The notes beneath the pieces were generated by a model. It searched no databases, was not told the origin of the DNA, and saw only the letters and a program-made list of their open reading frames with translations. A stretch of 64,000 nt of DNA from Geitlerinema sp. BBD 1991-9 (GTDB taxonomy: Bacteria > Cyanobacteriota > Cyanobacteriia > Cyanobacteriales > Geitlerinemataceae), in the NCBI GenBank assembly GCA_001657325.1, contig LWRO01000009.1, forward strand, positions 1 to 64,000, given 5' to 3'. The stretch's first letter is position 1. Each line of letters starts with the position of its first letter. Positions 17,337 through 26,192 of this stretch are shown in pieces. The translations under genes were made by a program, and so were the position numbers.

Positions 17337-18881
17337 TAAGTCTTCGACGGTAATTCGCAAAAACCGTCGCTCGTCAATGCGAAACTGCACTTTAATTCGA
17401 TCGTTCCCAGGAGAACCCGGTGGGGTGAGGGTCGCGATCGACCGGCCGTCTTCAGTATCGTTGAGCGCTTGGACGGTGCGTTCGCCACCCACAGCACGAG
17501 TCACGATTCGATCTCCGTCAAAATAAACCTCAGTGCCTCCATTATCCGATCCCAACTCTCCAATGACGAGTTCGATTTTCGGCTGCTGTTCCATCGACGC
17601 ACCGAGCAACAGTTCGACCGGTTCGGAAGTGGGATAGGGTTGTCCCGATTTGATAATTGGATGCCAATCGTGGGCGTTTTTGCGTCGGTTCCAGTAGCGG
17701 ATTCCGTAGCCGTGATAGAGAAAGTCTTTCAGTTCGACACCTCGGGTGAGTTGGAGCGCACCTCGAGCGATGGCGTCGAGGGGTCGATCGCTGCGGACTT
17801 TTTCCGGCGGGAAATATTGGCGAACCCACGTTTGCACCGCTGGAATTTGCGAGGTTCCCCCCACCAGCAACACAGCATCGACATCGCTGACTTCGATCCC
17901 TTGTCGCCGCGCCTGTTGCAGAATCTGGCTCATCGATTCGTCCAGTCGATCGAAAAACTCGTGTTCTTTGAGGATTGCTTCAAAACCCGCTCGATCGAGG
18001 TTTAGTTCGTAACTTTGAAAGGTTTCATCGTCGAAATAGACCTCGCTGGCTTCTGGCTGCAACGACAGTTGAATTTTGAGCCGTTCCGCAAGTCGCGCCG
18101 TCAGAGGGGTTTTCTCGATGCCTTGGGTTTGGGAAAATCGATCGACTAACCAGTTATCGATATCTACGCCGCCCAAATTCTGCCCCGACTTCGCCAAAAC
18201 TCGCGCCGACTGGACTTTCTGTCCGGATTTTTCTGCAAAAGACTTATTGCCCCATTTTAAAATAAAGCCCAGTGGTGCTTTTGAGGCTTGGCTGTTGCGT
18301 GCGAGTTGCACCAGCGATAAATCCAAGGTTCCACCGCCGAAATCGACAACTAGCAATAAATCTGCATCCGCCGAACCGTAACCTAGTGCGGCGGCGGTCG
18401 GTTCGTCGATAAGCCGGACTTGTTCGACGTTTTGAGATCGCACGATCGAGCCGAGCCAATGTCGGTACATCTCGAAACTATCGACGGGAACGGTGAGCGC
18501 GAGGGAGTCGAGCGGAAGGGGAACCTCGCGAACGGCGGCAAAGATGCGATGGAGAAACCATTCGCCGACTTGCTCGAAGTTTACGGTCGTTCCGTCAAGT
18601 TCGGGGAGAAAGCCTTGAATGTCGGAGCCGATCCCTCGTTTGAAGCTGCGGAAGAAGCGGGGATCGGATTTGACGTCCAACCCTCGATCGTTAACGGTTT
18701 GTCCCGCAACGATCGAGCCGGTGGCGGCATTTTCGACGTAAACGAGACTCGGAACGACGGGTGGGTTTTGTCCTTGTTGCAGCGTGAGTTCGGGCAGTTT
18801 GAGGACTTCTGGCTGTTCGGTGGCAGCGTTCCACCGAGCGACAACGGTGTTGCTGGTTCCGAAGTCGATCGAGATCGGCAT
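17286..18881 (-). CDS. Hsp70-like ATPase (DnaK relative without classical lid)
   Basis: A 531-aa cytoplasmic protein with the Hsp70/actin ATPase motifs: phosphate-1 ISIDFGTSNTVVARW, phosphate-2 LLVVDFGGGTLDLSLV and the adenosine motif AVLLVGGTSQIPAV, plus the connecting RLIDEPTAAALGYG. After the ATPase domain (to about residue 390) only a short beta-rich domain follows, with no EEVD-like tail or helical lid. It is distinct from the DnaK encoded at 44789-47005. It faces the frameshifted TpsA gene and overlaps its 3' end, and lies divergent from TpsA copy 3. Whether it helps fold or hold TpsA precursors is speculation based on position only. Confidence 0.9.
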   Translation of the reverse strand: MPISIDFGTSNTVVARWNAATEQPEVLKLPELTLQQGQNPPVVPSLVYVENAATGSIVAGQTVNDRGLDVKSDPRFFRSFKRGIGSDIQGFLPELDGTTVNFEQVGEWFLHRIFAAVREVPLPLDSLALTVPVDSFEMYRHWLGSIVRSQNVEQVRLIDEPTAAALGYGSADADLLLVVDFGGGTLDLSLVQLARNSQASKAPLGFILKWGNKSFAEKSGQKVQSARVLAKSGQNLGGVDIDNWLVDRFSQTQGIEKTPLTARLAERLKIQLSLQPEASEVYFDDETFQSYELNLDRAGFEAILKEHEFFDRLDESMSQILQQARRQGIEVSDVDAVLLVGGTSQIPAVQTWVRQYFPPEKVRSDRPLDAIARGALQLTRGVELKDFLYHGYGIRYWNRRKNAHDWHPIIKSGQPYPTSEPVELLLGASMEQQPKIELVIGELGSDNGGTEVYFDGDRIVTRAVGGERTVQALNDTEDGRSIATLTPPGSPGNDRIKVQFRIDERRFLRITVEDLLTLDTLLDDTPVVQLS

Positions 18882-19295
18882 GGGATTTCTATCTGCAAGT
18901 TAACGGTCATTGCGTTCTTGGCAATCATTGTCATTTTAGAACAGTTGCCAGGTAGCTCGGGCAACTTACAGATCGGAAAATCGAGCGAGCGACGTTCGGC
19001 GATCCGCTTCCCGTCTTCACACCGTCTAGGGGATCGACTCGCTCCCGCTCGAGTACCTTTAGGAATTTCCAACTTTCTATTTTATTTTCTTTTTTACTCG
19101 AACGCTAGTGTTTTGAAGGCTGCAATAGCTCTCGATCGCACAAAATTAATTAAAATAGAAAGTTTCTTCACTAAAATCAAAAATAGTAGTTTTAACACTG
19201 GTTTTACAATTAAGAATACGGGGATTTTGAGAATTTAATGCTCTTTAAAAATTCATTTAGATCGCCGTGATTTTTGAGTATAAACTTAAGCAAAT
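18882..19295. other. Divergent intergenic region between hsp70-like gene and TpsA copy 3
   Basis: A 414-base spacer with no gene. The half next to TpsA (19080-19295) is strongly AT-rich and must hold its promoter; the half next to the hsp70-like gene is GC-richer. I see no convincing hairpin or operator. Confidence 0.4.
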
Positions 19296-22200
19296 ATGTC
19301 AATTTCTTCACATTCTTTTCTCCTTTCGACCTGTGTTGTCTTTATCTGTGGACTCAATATTCGATCGAGTCTCGCTCAAATTGTCGCAGATGAGACCCTG
19401 CCAACGCCTTCAAGGGTCACGCTCGATGGCAATACCTCAATCCTCGACGGTGGAACACCGGCCGGCAACAACCTTTTTCACAGCTTTGAGGAATTTTCAG
19501 TTCCGACGGGTTCGGACGCTTTTTTCAACAACGCAACGACCGTTGAAAATATTCTCACTCGTGTGACCGGCGATCGAATCTCTAACATTGACGGTTTAAT
19601 TCGTGCCAACGGAACGGCAAATTTATTTTTGATCAATCCCAACGGCATTGTATTCGGCGAAAACGCCAGGCTCGACATCGGCGGCTCCTTTTTCGCCAGT
19701 ACGGCTCGTCGCCTCACATTTAGCGATGGGAGTTTCTTTAGCGCCACCGAACCCGACACGCCGCCCCTACTGGCGATTTCCGTTCCGCTGGGGGTACAGT
19801 TGGGCGGTTCGCCCAGTCCGATCGAAATTCGAGGAACGGGTCGTCTCGATCGATTTCCCACTGAAAACCTCGGCTTATCAGTTTTACCCGGACGCTCGAT
19901 CGCTGTCGTTGGGGGAAACGTGACGTTAAACGGCGGCCTCGTCAGCGCACCGTCGGGACGTGTGGAAATCGGGAGTGTTGTTGAAGGAAACGTCGGCTTC
20001 AATACAGATTGGACGCTCGATTATAGCGGCGTTCGCGAATTGGGCAACGTACAATTGCTCGATCGATCGTCTGTCTTTGTCCCCACCAGCAATATTGAGA
20101 ATTCCCCCAATACGGGAATTCAAATTGTCGGCAGACAGATTGCTCTCAACGGCTCTCAAATTGCAACGCTGACGCAAAACAGCCAAACCAGCGGCAATAT
20201 AGACATCCAAGGTTCAGAATTACTGACCTTAGGCGGATCGATCGATCGGTTTCCCTTTAGCGCTTCGATCGAAACCCAAACCGACACAACGGCAACGGGC
20301 AATGGTGGCAATCTCAACGTGACATCGCCCCAAATCGCGATAAACGACGGTGCGAGACTTCAAACCTCGAGTTTCAGTGCCGGAAATGCCGGAGACGTAA
20401 CCGTGAATGCCGATTCAATCTCGATCGTCGGTGTTGCGCCCTCGTTTGGATTTGCCCTCGATCTCGTCACCCTCTTCGAGCAAAGCACCCATAGCCGCAT
20501 TAGCAGCGAGAATTTCGGAACCGGAGCCGGTGGAAACCTCCAGGTGACGGCGAACGATCTGTTCCTCAGTGAAGGCGGACAAATTCAATCGTTTGCCAGT
20601 TCGAGTGCGAGCGGTGGCACAATAACGGTCAATACCCGCGATCTGACGGCTGTTAACGCCTCTCCTCTCAATCCCTTCGTCGTCAGTGGTATCGCCAGTT
20701 ATACGGCGGGAGCGGGTGCAGGGGGAGACATTGCCCTTTCAACCCAACGCGCGACGCTACTTAACGGCGCACAAATTGTTTCGTTTTCGCTAGACTCGGG
20801 AGCTGGGGGAACCGTCAACGTCAATGCTTCAGAATCGCTTACCGCTCGGGGGGTCAATTCCGTCGCGAACGTCATTCCAACAGGGGTTTTTAGCGATGTC
20901 TTGAGTTCGGGGAACGGCGGCAACCTCAACGTTTCTACACCTCAACTCAGGCTGTCGGATGGAGGCGGTGTAACGTCGTTTACGTTCGTGCAATTAAGTG
21001 GCGAGCCGCTACCCAATGCGGGAACGGGGAATGCGGGAGACGTGAGCGTTTTTGCCGATTCGATCGAGTTAACAGGTGTTAGTTCTCTGAGTCCCGAAAA
21101 CCTCACCCAAATGGGAAGTGTGACGTTCGGATCGGGAAATGCCGGAGACGTTTACGTTTCAACCCGACAAATTTCAATTCGAGACGGTGCGGTCTTGGTA
21201 TCATCTGTCGTTCCCTCCGTCTCGGCTCTGGGAAACCCCTTAGCCAGCTCCGGAACGGGGAACGGCGGACGGTTGCAAATTGACGCATCGGAATCGATCG
21301 AGGTGATTGGCAACCATCCGTTTATTGTCGCCCCGAGTTTTGTGGGTACGCAAACCTTTGGAATTGGCAATGCCGGTGAGTTTGTCGCCAACACCGAGCG
21401 ACTGGTCTTGCGCGACAGTGGGGCCCTCGGCACGTTCACCAGTGCCACAGGGAACACCGGCCAGATTCGCATTAACGCCTCCGAAATTCTCGCCAGCGGC
21501 CGGGGAGATAATGGCTTTGAAGCCTCTTCGTTAGGTGCTAATGCGTTCGAGCCAGATGAATCTTTACAGCAAGTCTTCTTTATTCCAAATGTACCCACAG
21601 GCAATATCGGAAAAGTGACCGTCCAAACCGATCGATTGATTCTTCGAGATGGCGGTAGCATTAACATTCAACACGATGGCATCGGAAACGCCGGAACGTT
21701 GGAAATCGATGCGTCGCAGGTGGTTCTCGAAAACGATGCGAATATCACGGCAACGACGGCGTTCGGCGTTGGGGGGAACGTCACGTTAAACGTACGCGAT
21801 TCTCTACAACTGCGCGATGACAGTCAAATTGTCCTGTCGGCACTGGGCGATATTGGCAATGGCGGAAATTTGTCGATCGAAGCCATGACGATCGCCCTCC
21901 TCGATCGAAGCCAGATTCAAGCCAATGCCGTTCGGGGTACGGGGGGGAACATCCGCATTGTCACGGAAGGTCTTTTGAACGCTGCCAGCACCACTATTAC
22001 AGCCAGCTCGCAACTCGGCATCGACGGTGCCATCGAGATCGTCGAGCCAGATGTGGATTCTACGGTGGGTTTGATTCAGTTATCGCAAGAAACCCTCGAC
22101 CTTGCCAACCAGATCGATCGAGGATGTGCAAACTATCGAGGCGATACCTTTATCGTTAGCGGACGGGGGGGATTACCCGAAAATCCAACGGAAATGTTAC

Positions 22201-22448
22201 GGGGAACGGGAAGTTGGAGTTGGGTTGACCTGCGAGATCGACTAGACTCGGACGAAGCGAGTTTATCGACTGAGTCACCTCGCGCCTTGCCGGAAATCGA
22301 AGAAATTCCCGAACCCGTGGTGGAGGTGACGGGATGGGTGAGGCACGACGATGGAACGGTTGAGTTAGTGGCAGGGTTTCCCTCTTCAGTGGTGGATATC
22401 GACTGTTACACCGGGCGTGAAGTCAGCGTGAATTCGATCGATCGTTGA
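19296..22448 (+). CDS. TpsA-like secreted filamentous haemagglutinin-domain protein, copy 3
   Basis: A 1050-aa exported protein closely collinear with copy 1. It has a signal peptide ending near SSLA-Q, a TPS domain with NPNGIVFGENARLDIGGSFF, and long beta-helix repeats that match copy 1 almost block for block (for example SASIETQ, SPENLTQMGSVTF and TSATGNTGQIRINAS). The tail keeps the Cys (DRGCANYRGDTFIVSGRGG) and VEVTGWVRHDDGTVELV. The pair arose by duplication, and the differences are spread along the whole gene. It probably acts at the cell surface after export through an unlinked TpsB. Confidence 0.9.
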   Translation: MSISSHSFLLSTCVVFICGLNIRSSLAQIVADETLPTPSRVTLDGNTSILDGGTPAGNNLFHSFEEFSVPTGSDAFFNNATTVENILTRVTGDRISNIDGLIRANGTANLFLINPNGIVFGENARLDIGGSFFASTARRLTFSDGSFFSATEPDTPPLLAISVPLGVQLGGSPSPIEIRGTGRLDRFPTENLGLSVLPGRSIAVVGGNVTLNGGLVSAPSGRVEIGSVVEGNVGFNTDWTLDYSGVRELGNVQLLDRSSVFVPTSNIENSPNTGIQIVGRQIALNGSQIATLTQNSQTSGNIDIQGSELLTLGGSIDRFPFSASIETQTDTTATGNGGNLNVTSPQIAINDGARLQTSSFSAGNAGDVTVNADSISIVGVAPSFGFALDLVTLFEQSTHSRISSENFGTGAGGNLQVTANDLFLSEGGQIQSFASSSASGGTITVNTRDLTAVNASPLNPFVVSGIASYTAGAGAGGDIALSTQRATLLNGAQIVSFSLDSGAGGTVNVNASESLTARGVNSVANVIPTGVFSDVLSSGNGGNLNVSTPQLRLSDGGGVTSFTFVQLSGEPLPNAGTGNAGDVSVFADSIELTGVSSLSPENLTQMGSVTFGSGNAGDVYVSTRQISIRDGAVLVSSVVPSVSALGNPLASSGTGNGGRLQIDASESIEVIGNHPFIVAPSFVGTQTFGIGNAGEFVANTERLVLRDSGALGTFTSATGNTGQIRINASEILASGRGDNGFEASSLGANAFEPDESLQQVFFIPNVPTGNIGKVTVQTDRLILRDGGSINIQHDGIGNAGTLEIDASQVVLENDANITATTAFGVGGNVTLNVRDSLQLRDDSQIVLSALGDIGNGGNLSIEAMTIALLDRSQIQANAVRGTGGNIRIVTEGLLNAASTTITASSQLGIDGAIEIVEPDVDSTVGLIQLSQETLDLANQIDRGCANYRGDTFIVSGRGGLPENPTEMLRGTGSWSWVDLRDRLDSDEASLSTESPRALPEIEEIPEPVVEVTGWVRHDDGTVELVAGFPSSVVDIDCYTGREVSVNSIDR

Positions 22449-22468
22449 ACCCACGTCCGACAGAACCG

Positions 22469-23272
22469 TTACTCGATCGATCGAACGACCGATAACGCTT
22501 CGCCAACCGCCACGGTTCCCGACTCTAACACCTTGGCAATCACACCGGTTTGTGCGTGTTTGAAATGCTGGGGAAGTCGATCGAACAGGGGTAAATCGAC
22601 TTCTCCGGTTTCGGGATTGACGTTGATATTGAAACAGCGTCCGATCCGAGCAGTCACTTCAACGAGAACGCCCCCCAATCGTAGCGGATGCCCCACCCAA
22701 TTAAATTCCTCCCACGCTGGCACGTCCTCGACGACGAAATTCGGACGAAATCGCCGGGAATCGATCGAGGAAACGTCTACCATTTTGGCCAGCTCGTCAA
22801 ACGTAGCTTGAGAAATGATTGAAATATGTCCCTGTTGTCGATCGGGATAACGAGTTTCGCCCGTCGCCGTTCCCACTAATCGAACGGGGGCGTGTTGAGG
22901 GTGTCTCGCTGATTTTGTCGGTTTGAGTGTTTGAAGGTATTGCGTGAAAAACTCACCGATGCGCTCTCGATCGATCTCGTTGTCAGTCTTCGCGAACAGT
23001 AAAATTTCTCCATCTCGTTTCACCGTCAACGCTTGACGATCGAAGTCGTAGTAACACGCTAGTGCTGCTAATCCCGCCCAATCGTTTTGAACGGCGAAAT
23101 GCTGTTTGCGCTGCCAAGGTGCGAGAATCCCCGTCTCTTTTCCGGTATCGACGAACATCAAACCAAAGGCGCGATCGCCAACAATTCCTGAGTTTTCCTG
23201 TAGCTTCACCCGTTCGATCGACTGTGGCGACAGTCCTTTAACGGGGTGAACGAAAATTTCTCGAATTCGCAT
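22469..23272 (-). CDS. MOSC domain protein (molybdenum-cofactor sulfurase C-terminal type)
   Basis: From ATG 23272 the protein is 267 aa. It starts with an MOSC N-terminal beta barrel (MRIREIFVHPVKGLSPQSIERV, then GIVGDRAFGLMFVDT) and continues in the MOSC domain with RFRPNFVVEDVPAWEEFNWVGHPLRLGGVLVEVTARIGRCFNINVNPETGE, including the conserved Cys. Relatives bind or transfer sulfur or the molybdenum cofactor, as in mARC-like proteins; the substrate is unknown. A longer frame to 23386 exists, but its extra part comes from an AT-rich intergenic repeat (TAAATTGTAAATCG, 23290-23335) and is not conserved-looking. Confidence 0.85.
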   Translation of the reverse strand: MRIREIFVHPVKGLSPQSIERVKLQENSGIVGDRAFGLMFVDTGKETGILAPWQRKQHFAVQNDWAGLAALACYYDFDRQALTVKRDGEILLFAKTDNEIDRERIGEFFTQYLQTLKPTKSARHPQHAPVRLVGTATGETRYPDRQQGHISIISQATFDELAKMVDVSSIDSRRFRPNFVVEDVPAWEEFNWVGHPLRLGGVLVEVTARIGRCFNINVNPETGEVDLPLFDRLPQHFKHAQTGVIAKVLESGTVAVGEALSVVRSIE

Positions 23273-23331
23273 CTCACCCACAATTTCTCGTTCTGCCAAT
23301 CGTAAATCGTAAATTGTAAATCGTAAATTCT

Positions 23332-23634
23332 CTATAGATTTTCTTTCTGGAATTCCTCGAGCAAATCCATCAATTGAATTTGACACTGCATCGGAAGTAA
23401 ATCGACTAATGAAAGTTGCTTGCGTCCGCCACCGATGGGAACTGAAACGTCTTGCAACACCTTTTGCATGTTATCTTCACTGAGATCGCCGTCTTCCAGT
23501 AGCGGATAAAAGCGCTCGGCGAGCGTCGTGTGCAGGTGTGCGTCACCGAGGTATAGATGCCATTTCGCCACGTCGATATAGATTTTGTCGGCAATTTCAG
23601 CGGCGAGGGTTTCGATTTCTCGGGTAGTAGCCAT
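23332..23634 (-). CDS. DUF3181 family protein
   Basis: A 100-aa cytoplasmic protein (MATTREIETLAAEIADKIYIDVAKWHLYLGDAHLHTTLAERFYPLL...) found across cyanobacteria without known function. ATG 23634 is favoured over an upstream in-frame start at 23724, whose extra residues are proline- and alanine-rich and look untranslated. It precedes the MOSC gene on the same strand with a 59-base gap made of repeats, so co-transcription is possible. Confidence 0.8.
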   Translation of the reverse strand: MATTREIETLAAEIADKIYIDVAKWHLYLGDAHLHTTLAERFYPLLEDGDLSEDNMQKVLQDVSVPIGGGRKQLSLVDLLPMQCQIQLMDLLEEFQKENL

Positions 23635-23742
23635 AATCTCGTAAGTTCGCGACGATATCTCGATCGTAGCGCAATCGGGTGGGGGTGCAGCTTCCGCGTT
23701 CGCCGGTGGTAGCGAGTTCCCCAACCCGACTAAAATTCAAAG

Positions 23743-24801
23743 GTGATTTTGTATGGGAAGAGGTCGTTGGCATTCGAGAAACTGTTCCAAACCATTGAAG
23801 AATTGGTGATGTGTCACTCGCCCAGTGGTGACGAAGGGGAGATCGATCGATTCCTCCTGGATCGATTTTCCGGGTTGGGTGTTGAAGCGTGGATAGATGA
23901 GGCGGATAACGTTATCGCTAAGATTCCGGGAAACGATCCCGATCGATCGATCGCCATTACGGGACATAAGGATGAAATCGGTGCGATCGTCAACCACGTC
24001 GAAGTGGACGGGCGCGTCAAAATTCGCAAACTCGGCGGCTCGTTCCCCTGGGTATACGGTGAAGGTGTAGTCGATCTCCTCGGCGATCGAGAAACCATTT
24101 CGGGGATTCTCAGTTTTGGTTCCCGTCACGTTTCCCACGAATCACCTCAAAAGCTGTTTCAGGAAAAAGCTCCGTTAACTTGGGAAGATGCCTGGGTGGA
24201 AACCCAACGCTCGATCGAGGATCTCGATGCCGTTGGTGTTCGCCCGGGAACTCGCGTCGTCGTCGGAAAACACCGCAAACACCCGTTCCGTCTCAACAAC
24301 ACGATCGCTAGCTATACCCTCGATAATAAAGCCTCGGTTGCAATTCTTTTAGCACTGGCGGAATCCCTCGAACATCCTCCTGTAACGGTGTATCTCGTCG
24401 CGTCAGCGAAGGAAGAAGTTGGCGCGATCGGAGCGTTGTATTTTACGAACCGCATTCGCCTCGAAGCGCTCGTCGCGTTGGAAATTTGCCCCCTCGCACG
24501 GGAATATCCGATTCGGGATGGGGACGTTCCGGTACTGTTGTCTCAAGATGGCTACGGGATTTACGACGAAGGGTTGACGGCTCAACTGAGGGCGGCGGCG
24601 CAACAGGCGAGTATTCCGGTTCAACACGCGATCGTTCGGGGGTTTGGCAGTGATGGCTCGATCGCGATGAAGCTCGGACACGTCGCTCGGGCGGCTTGTT
24701 TGGGCTTTCCAACCCAAAACACCCACGGTTTTGAGATCGCGCATTTGGGAGCGATCGATCGCTGTATTCATCTCCTGGCAAGTTATTGCCAGTCTTTATG
24801 A
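23743..24801 (+). CDS. M42 family metallopeptidase
   Basis: A 352-aa dinuclear metal aminopeptidase of the glutamyl/deblocking aminopeptidase family. The metal ligands and catalytic residues are visible as ITGHKDEIGAIV (H and D), SYTLDNKASV (bridging D), VASAKEEVGAIGA (catalytic E and ligand E), ALEICPLA and a final NTHGFE (H). It probably trims peptides in the cytoplasm. It starts at GTG 23743, as the next Met lies inside the domain. It is divergent from the DUF3181 gene with 108 bases between the two start codons. Confidence 0.9.
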   Translation: MILYGKRSLAFEKLFQTIEELVMCHSPSGDEGEIDRFLLDRFSGLGVEAWIDEADNVIAKIPGNDPDRSIAITGHKDEIGAIVNHVEVDGRVKIRKLGGSFPWVYGEGVVDLLGDRETISGILSFGSRHVSHESPQKLFQEKAPLTWEDAWVETQRSIEDLDAVGVRPGTRVVVGKHRKHPFRLNNTIASYTLDNKASVAILLALAESLEHPPVTVYLVASAKEEVGAIGALYFTNRIRLEALVALEICPLAREYPIRDGDVPVLLSQDGYGIYDEGLTAQLRAAAQQASIPVQHAIVRGFGSDGSIAMKLGHVARAACLGFPTQNTHGFEIAHLGAIDRCIHLLASYCQSL

Positions 24802-24834
24802 GATCTTGGGGGGAAGTTTTTTTTCGATCGAGTG

Positions 24835-24863
24835 TTGACATCTCGATCGAGATTCGTTATCTT
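24835..24863 (+). promoter_or_regulatory. Sigma-70-type promoter of tRNA-Glu copy 1
   Basis: TTGACA at 24835-24840, a 17-base spacer and TATCTT at 24858-24863. It lies about 60 bases upstream of the first tRNA-Glu. Confidence 0.75.
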
Positions 24864-24922
24864 AGTAAACGCTTAAGGAAGTGCGCCGGACGGCACACTA
24901 GCTTGAGAATCGATAAATACCT

Positions 24923-24995
24923 GCCCCCATCGTCTAGAGGCCTAGGACACCTCCCTTTCACGGAGGCGACGGGGATTCGAATTCCCCTGGGGGTA
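24923..24995 (+). tRNA. tRNA-Glu (anticodon TTC), copy 1
   Basis: A 73-nt cloverleaf without encoded CCA. The acceptor stem is GCCCCCA/TGGGGGT, the anticodon loop CTTTCAC carries TTC, and the T-loop is TTCGAAT. In cyanobacteria tRNA-Glu serves both translation and tetrapyrrole synthesis through glutamyl-tRNA reductase, which can explain a need for more than one gene. Copy 2 is identical. Confidence 0.97.
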
Positions 24996-25036
24996 TTTTC
25001 AGTTCAAACTGAAAAGTTAATATTTAAGAGCGATCG

Positions 25037-25067
25037 GGGCGAGTTTAACTCGCCCTTCGTGTTTTTT
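25037..25067 (+). terminator. Terminator after tRNA-Glu copy 1
   Basis: Hairpin GGGCGAG-TTTAA-CTCGCCC (25037-25055) followed by TTCGTGTTTTTT. Confidence 0.8.
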
Positions 25068-25119
25068 GACTGACTCTCGATCTCAACTGTTTTGAACCGC
25101 ACTTTTTGGGAAAAAGGGG

Positions 25120-25148
25120 TTGACAGTTATAAAGAGATTGGCTAGGAT
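25120..25148 (+). promoter_or_regulatory. Sigma-70-type promoter of tRNA-Glu copy 2
   Basis: TTGACA at 25120-25125, a 17-base spacer and TAGGAT at 25143-25148. The sequence differs from the copy 1 promoter, so the two tRNA genes have separate promoters. Confidence 0.8.
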
Positions 25149-25199
25149 AGTAAAGGTTTGAATAAGTTTCGCTTGCAAAAGCATTCAAACAAAATACCT

Positions 25200-25272
25200 G
25201 CCCCCATCGTCTAGAGGCCTAGGACACCTCCCTTTCACGGAGGCGACGGGGATTCGAATTCCCCTGGGGGTA
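25200..25272 (+). tRNA. tRNA-Glu (anticodon TTC), copy 2
   Basis: Identical over all 73 bases to the copy at 24923-24995. The flanks AATACCT before and ATTTTCAGTT after are also shared, showing a local tandem duplication. Confidence 0.97.
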
Positions 25273-25279
25273 TTTTCAG

Positions 25280-25903
25280 TTAAGAATGAAGAGTGGTTGG
25301 GGCGAGTTTAACTCGCCCTTGTTGTTTTGGGGCGCTGGGGAAGTGCTGTTGGATGAGAGTGGGAATATTTTGAGGTTTGAGGTGGCTGTGATGGGATTTA
25401 TTGGGAAGAACGATGGCGTTAGGAGCAGATTTGCAGCGCTTGAGACATCCTGTCAAACGGACTCGAACGCTGTCGGCTAAACCCTGTTGTTCGAGTGTTT
25501 GTCGCACGGCTTCGTAGACTTCTGCACTGCCTCGCTTACGACATTGGCCTTTTTGACAAATCAAAATTTTCCCCGTGTCTTTTGAAGGAGCTGTTTTTGA
25601 AGCAACGGACTTTGAAGATGTCGGACGGCCTTGAGGTTCTGGAGTCTGAATTTTAAGGATTTTTCGAGCTTTGTGCTTGACTCGTCCAGTTTTGAGGTCG
25701 TGCTTTTTCGTTCCGATAACCAGCACCCGATCTCCGGGTTTGAGGTGAGGACAGTCTCGGCGTAAGGATTTCTTGAGTTTGATTCGATCGATACTGTTGT
25801 CGCTCAGCAGTTCGATGCGCCGGGGTTGTCCTTTCTCGTTTCGATCGAATCTGAGAAATTGTCCCTCAATGCGAATGTCAGTTTTGATTTGGGAACCACT
25901 CAT
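25280..25903 (-). CDS. Thioredoxin-like (2Fe-2S) ferredoxin domain protein
   Basis: A 207-aa protein in two parts. Residues 1-85 form a small basic beta domain (FLRFDRNEKGQPRRIELLSDNSIDRIKLKKSLRR). Residues 110-185 carry a thioredoxin-fold [2Fe-2S] ferredoxin domain with Cys at ILICQKGQCRKRGS and at RLTGCLKRCKSAPNAIVLP. It may carry electrons or sense redox state; the partner is unknown. ATG 25903 is preferred to an upstream start at 25948. The C-terminal 13 codons run across the terminator of tRNA-Glu copy 2 on the opposite strand, so the real end of the protein may have been altered by the tRNA duplication. Confidence 0.85.
   Translation of the reverse strand: MSGSQIKTDIRIEGQFLRFDRNEKGQPRRIELLSDNSIDRIKLKKSLRRDCPHLKPGDRVLVIGTKKHDLKTGRVKHKARKILKIQTPEPQGRPTSSKSVASKTAPSKDTGKILICQKGQCRKRGSAEVYEAVRQTLEQQGLADSVRVRLTGCLKRCKSAPNAIVLPNKSHHSHLKPQNIPTLIQQHFPSAPKQQGRVKLAPTTLHS
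25300..25326 (+). terminator. Terminator after tRNA-Glu copy 2, inside the 3' end of the ferredoxin gene
   Basis: Hairpin GGGCGAG-TTTAA-CTCGCCC (25300-25318) followed by TTGTTGTTTT. On the other strand the same bases encode part of the C-terminus (GRVKLAP) of the ferredoxin-like protein, which ends at 25280. Confidence 0.75.
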
Positions 25904-26139
25904 GTTGTTTGGAGATTTTGGGTTGGAGATGTGGGAGCGAGAAAACATCCCACTTTAATCAGAAAAATTTTCAATCAAGAACTCGAGCTAAACTCGATCG
26001 AAATCAGGTTGCGAGCGGTCTTCAATTGAAGACCGCGACGGCCAAATCGCTTGTTGAAGGGTTGTGAAGCGTTTTTAAAAAACTGCTGCCAGGTGACAGC
26101 CTTTCAAATTGTTGAGAATAATATTCAATAATGTAGAAC

Positions 26140-26169
26140 AAAAAGCGGGAACCGTCAATTGAGTTCCCG
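26140..26169 (-). terminator. Terminator of aroA
   Basis: On the minus strand CGGGAAC/GTTCCCG (26169-26146) is followed by CTTTTT, starting 24 bases after the aroA stop codon. Confidence 0.8.
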
Positions 26170-26192
26170 TGAGATCGTCGAGACAATTCGCG

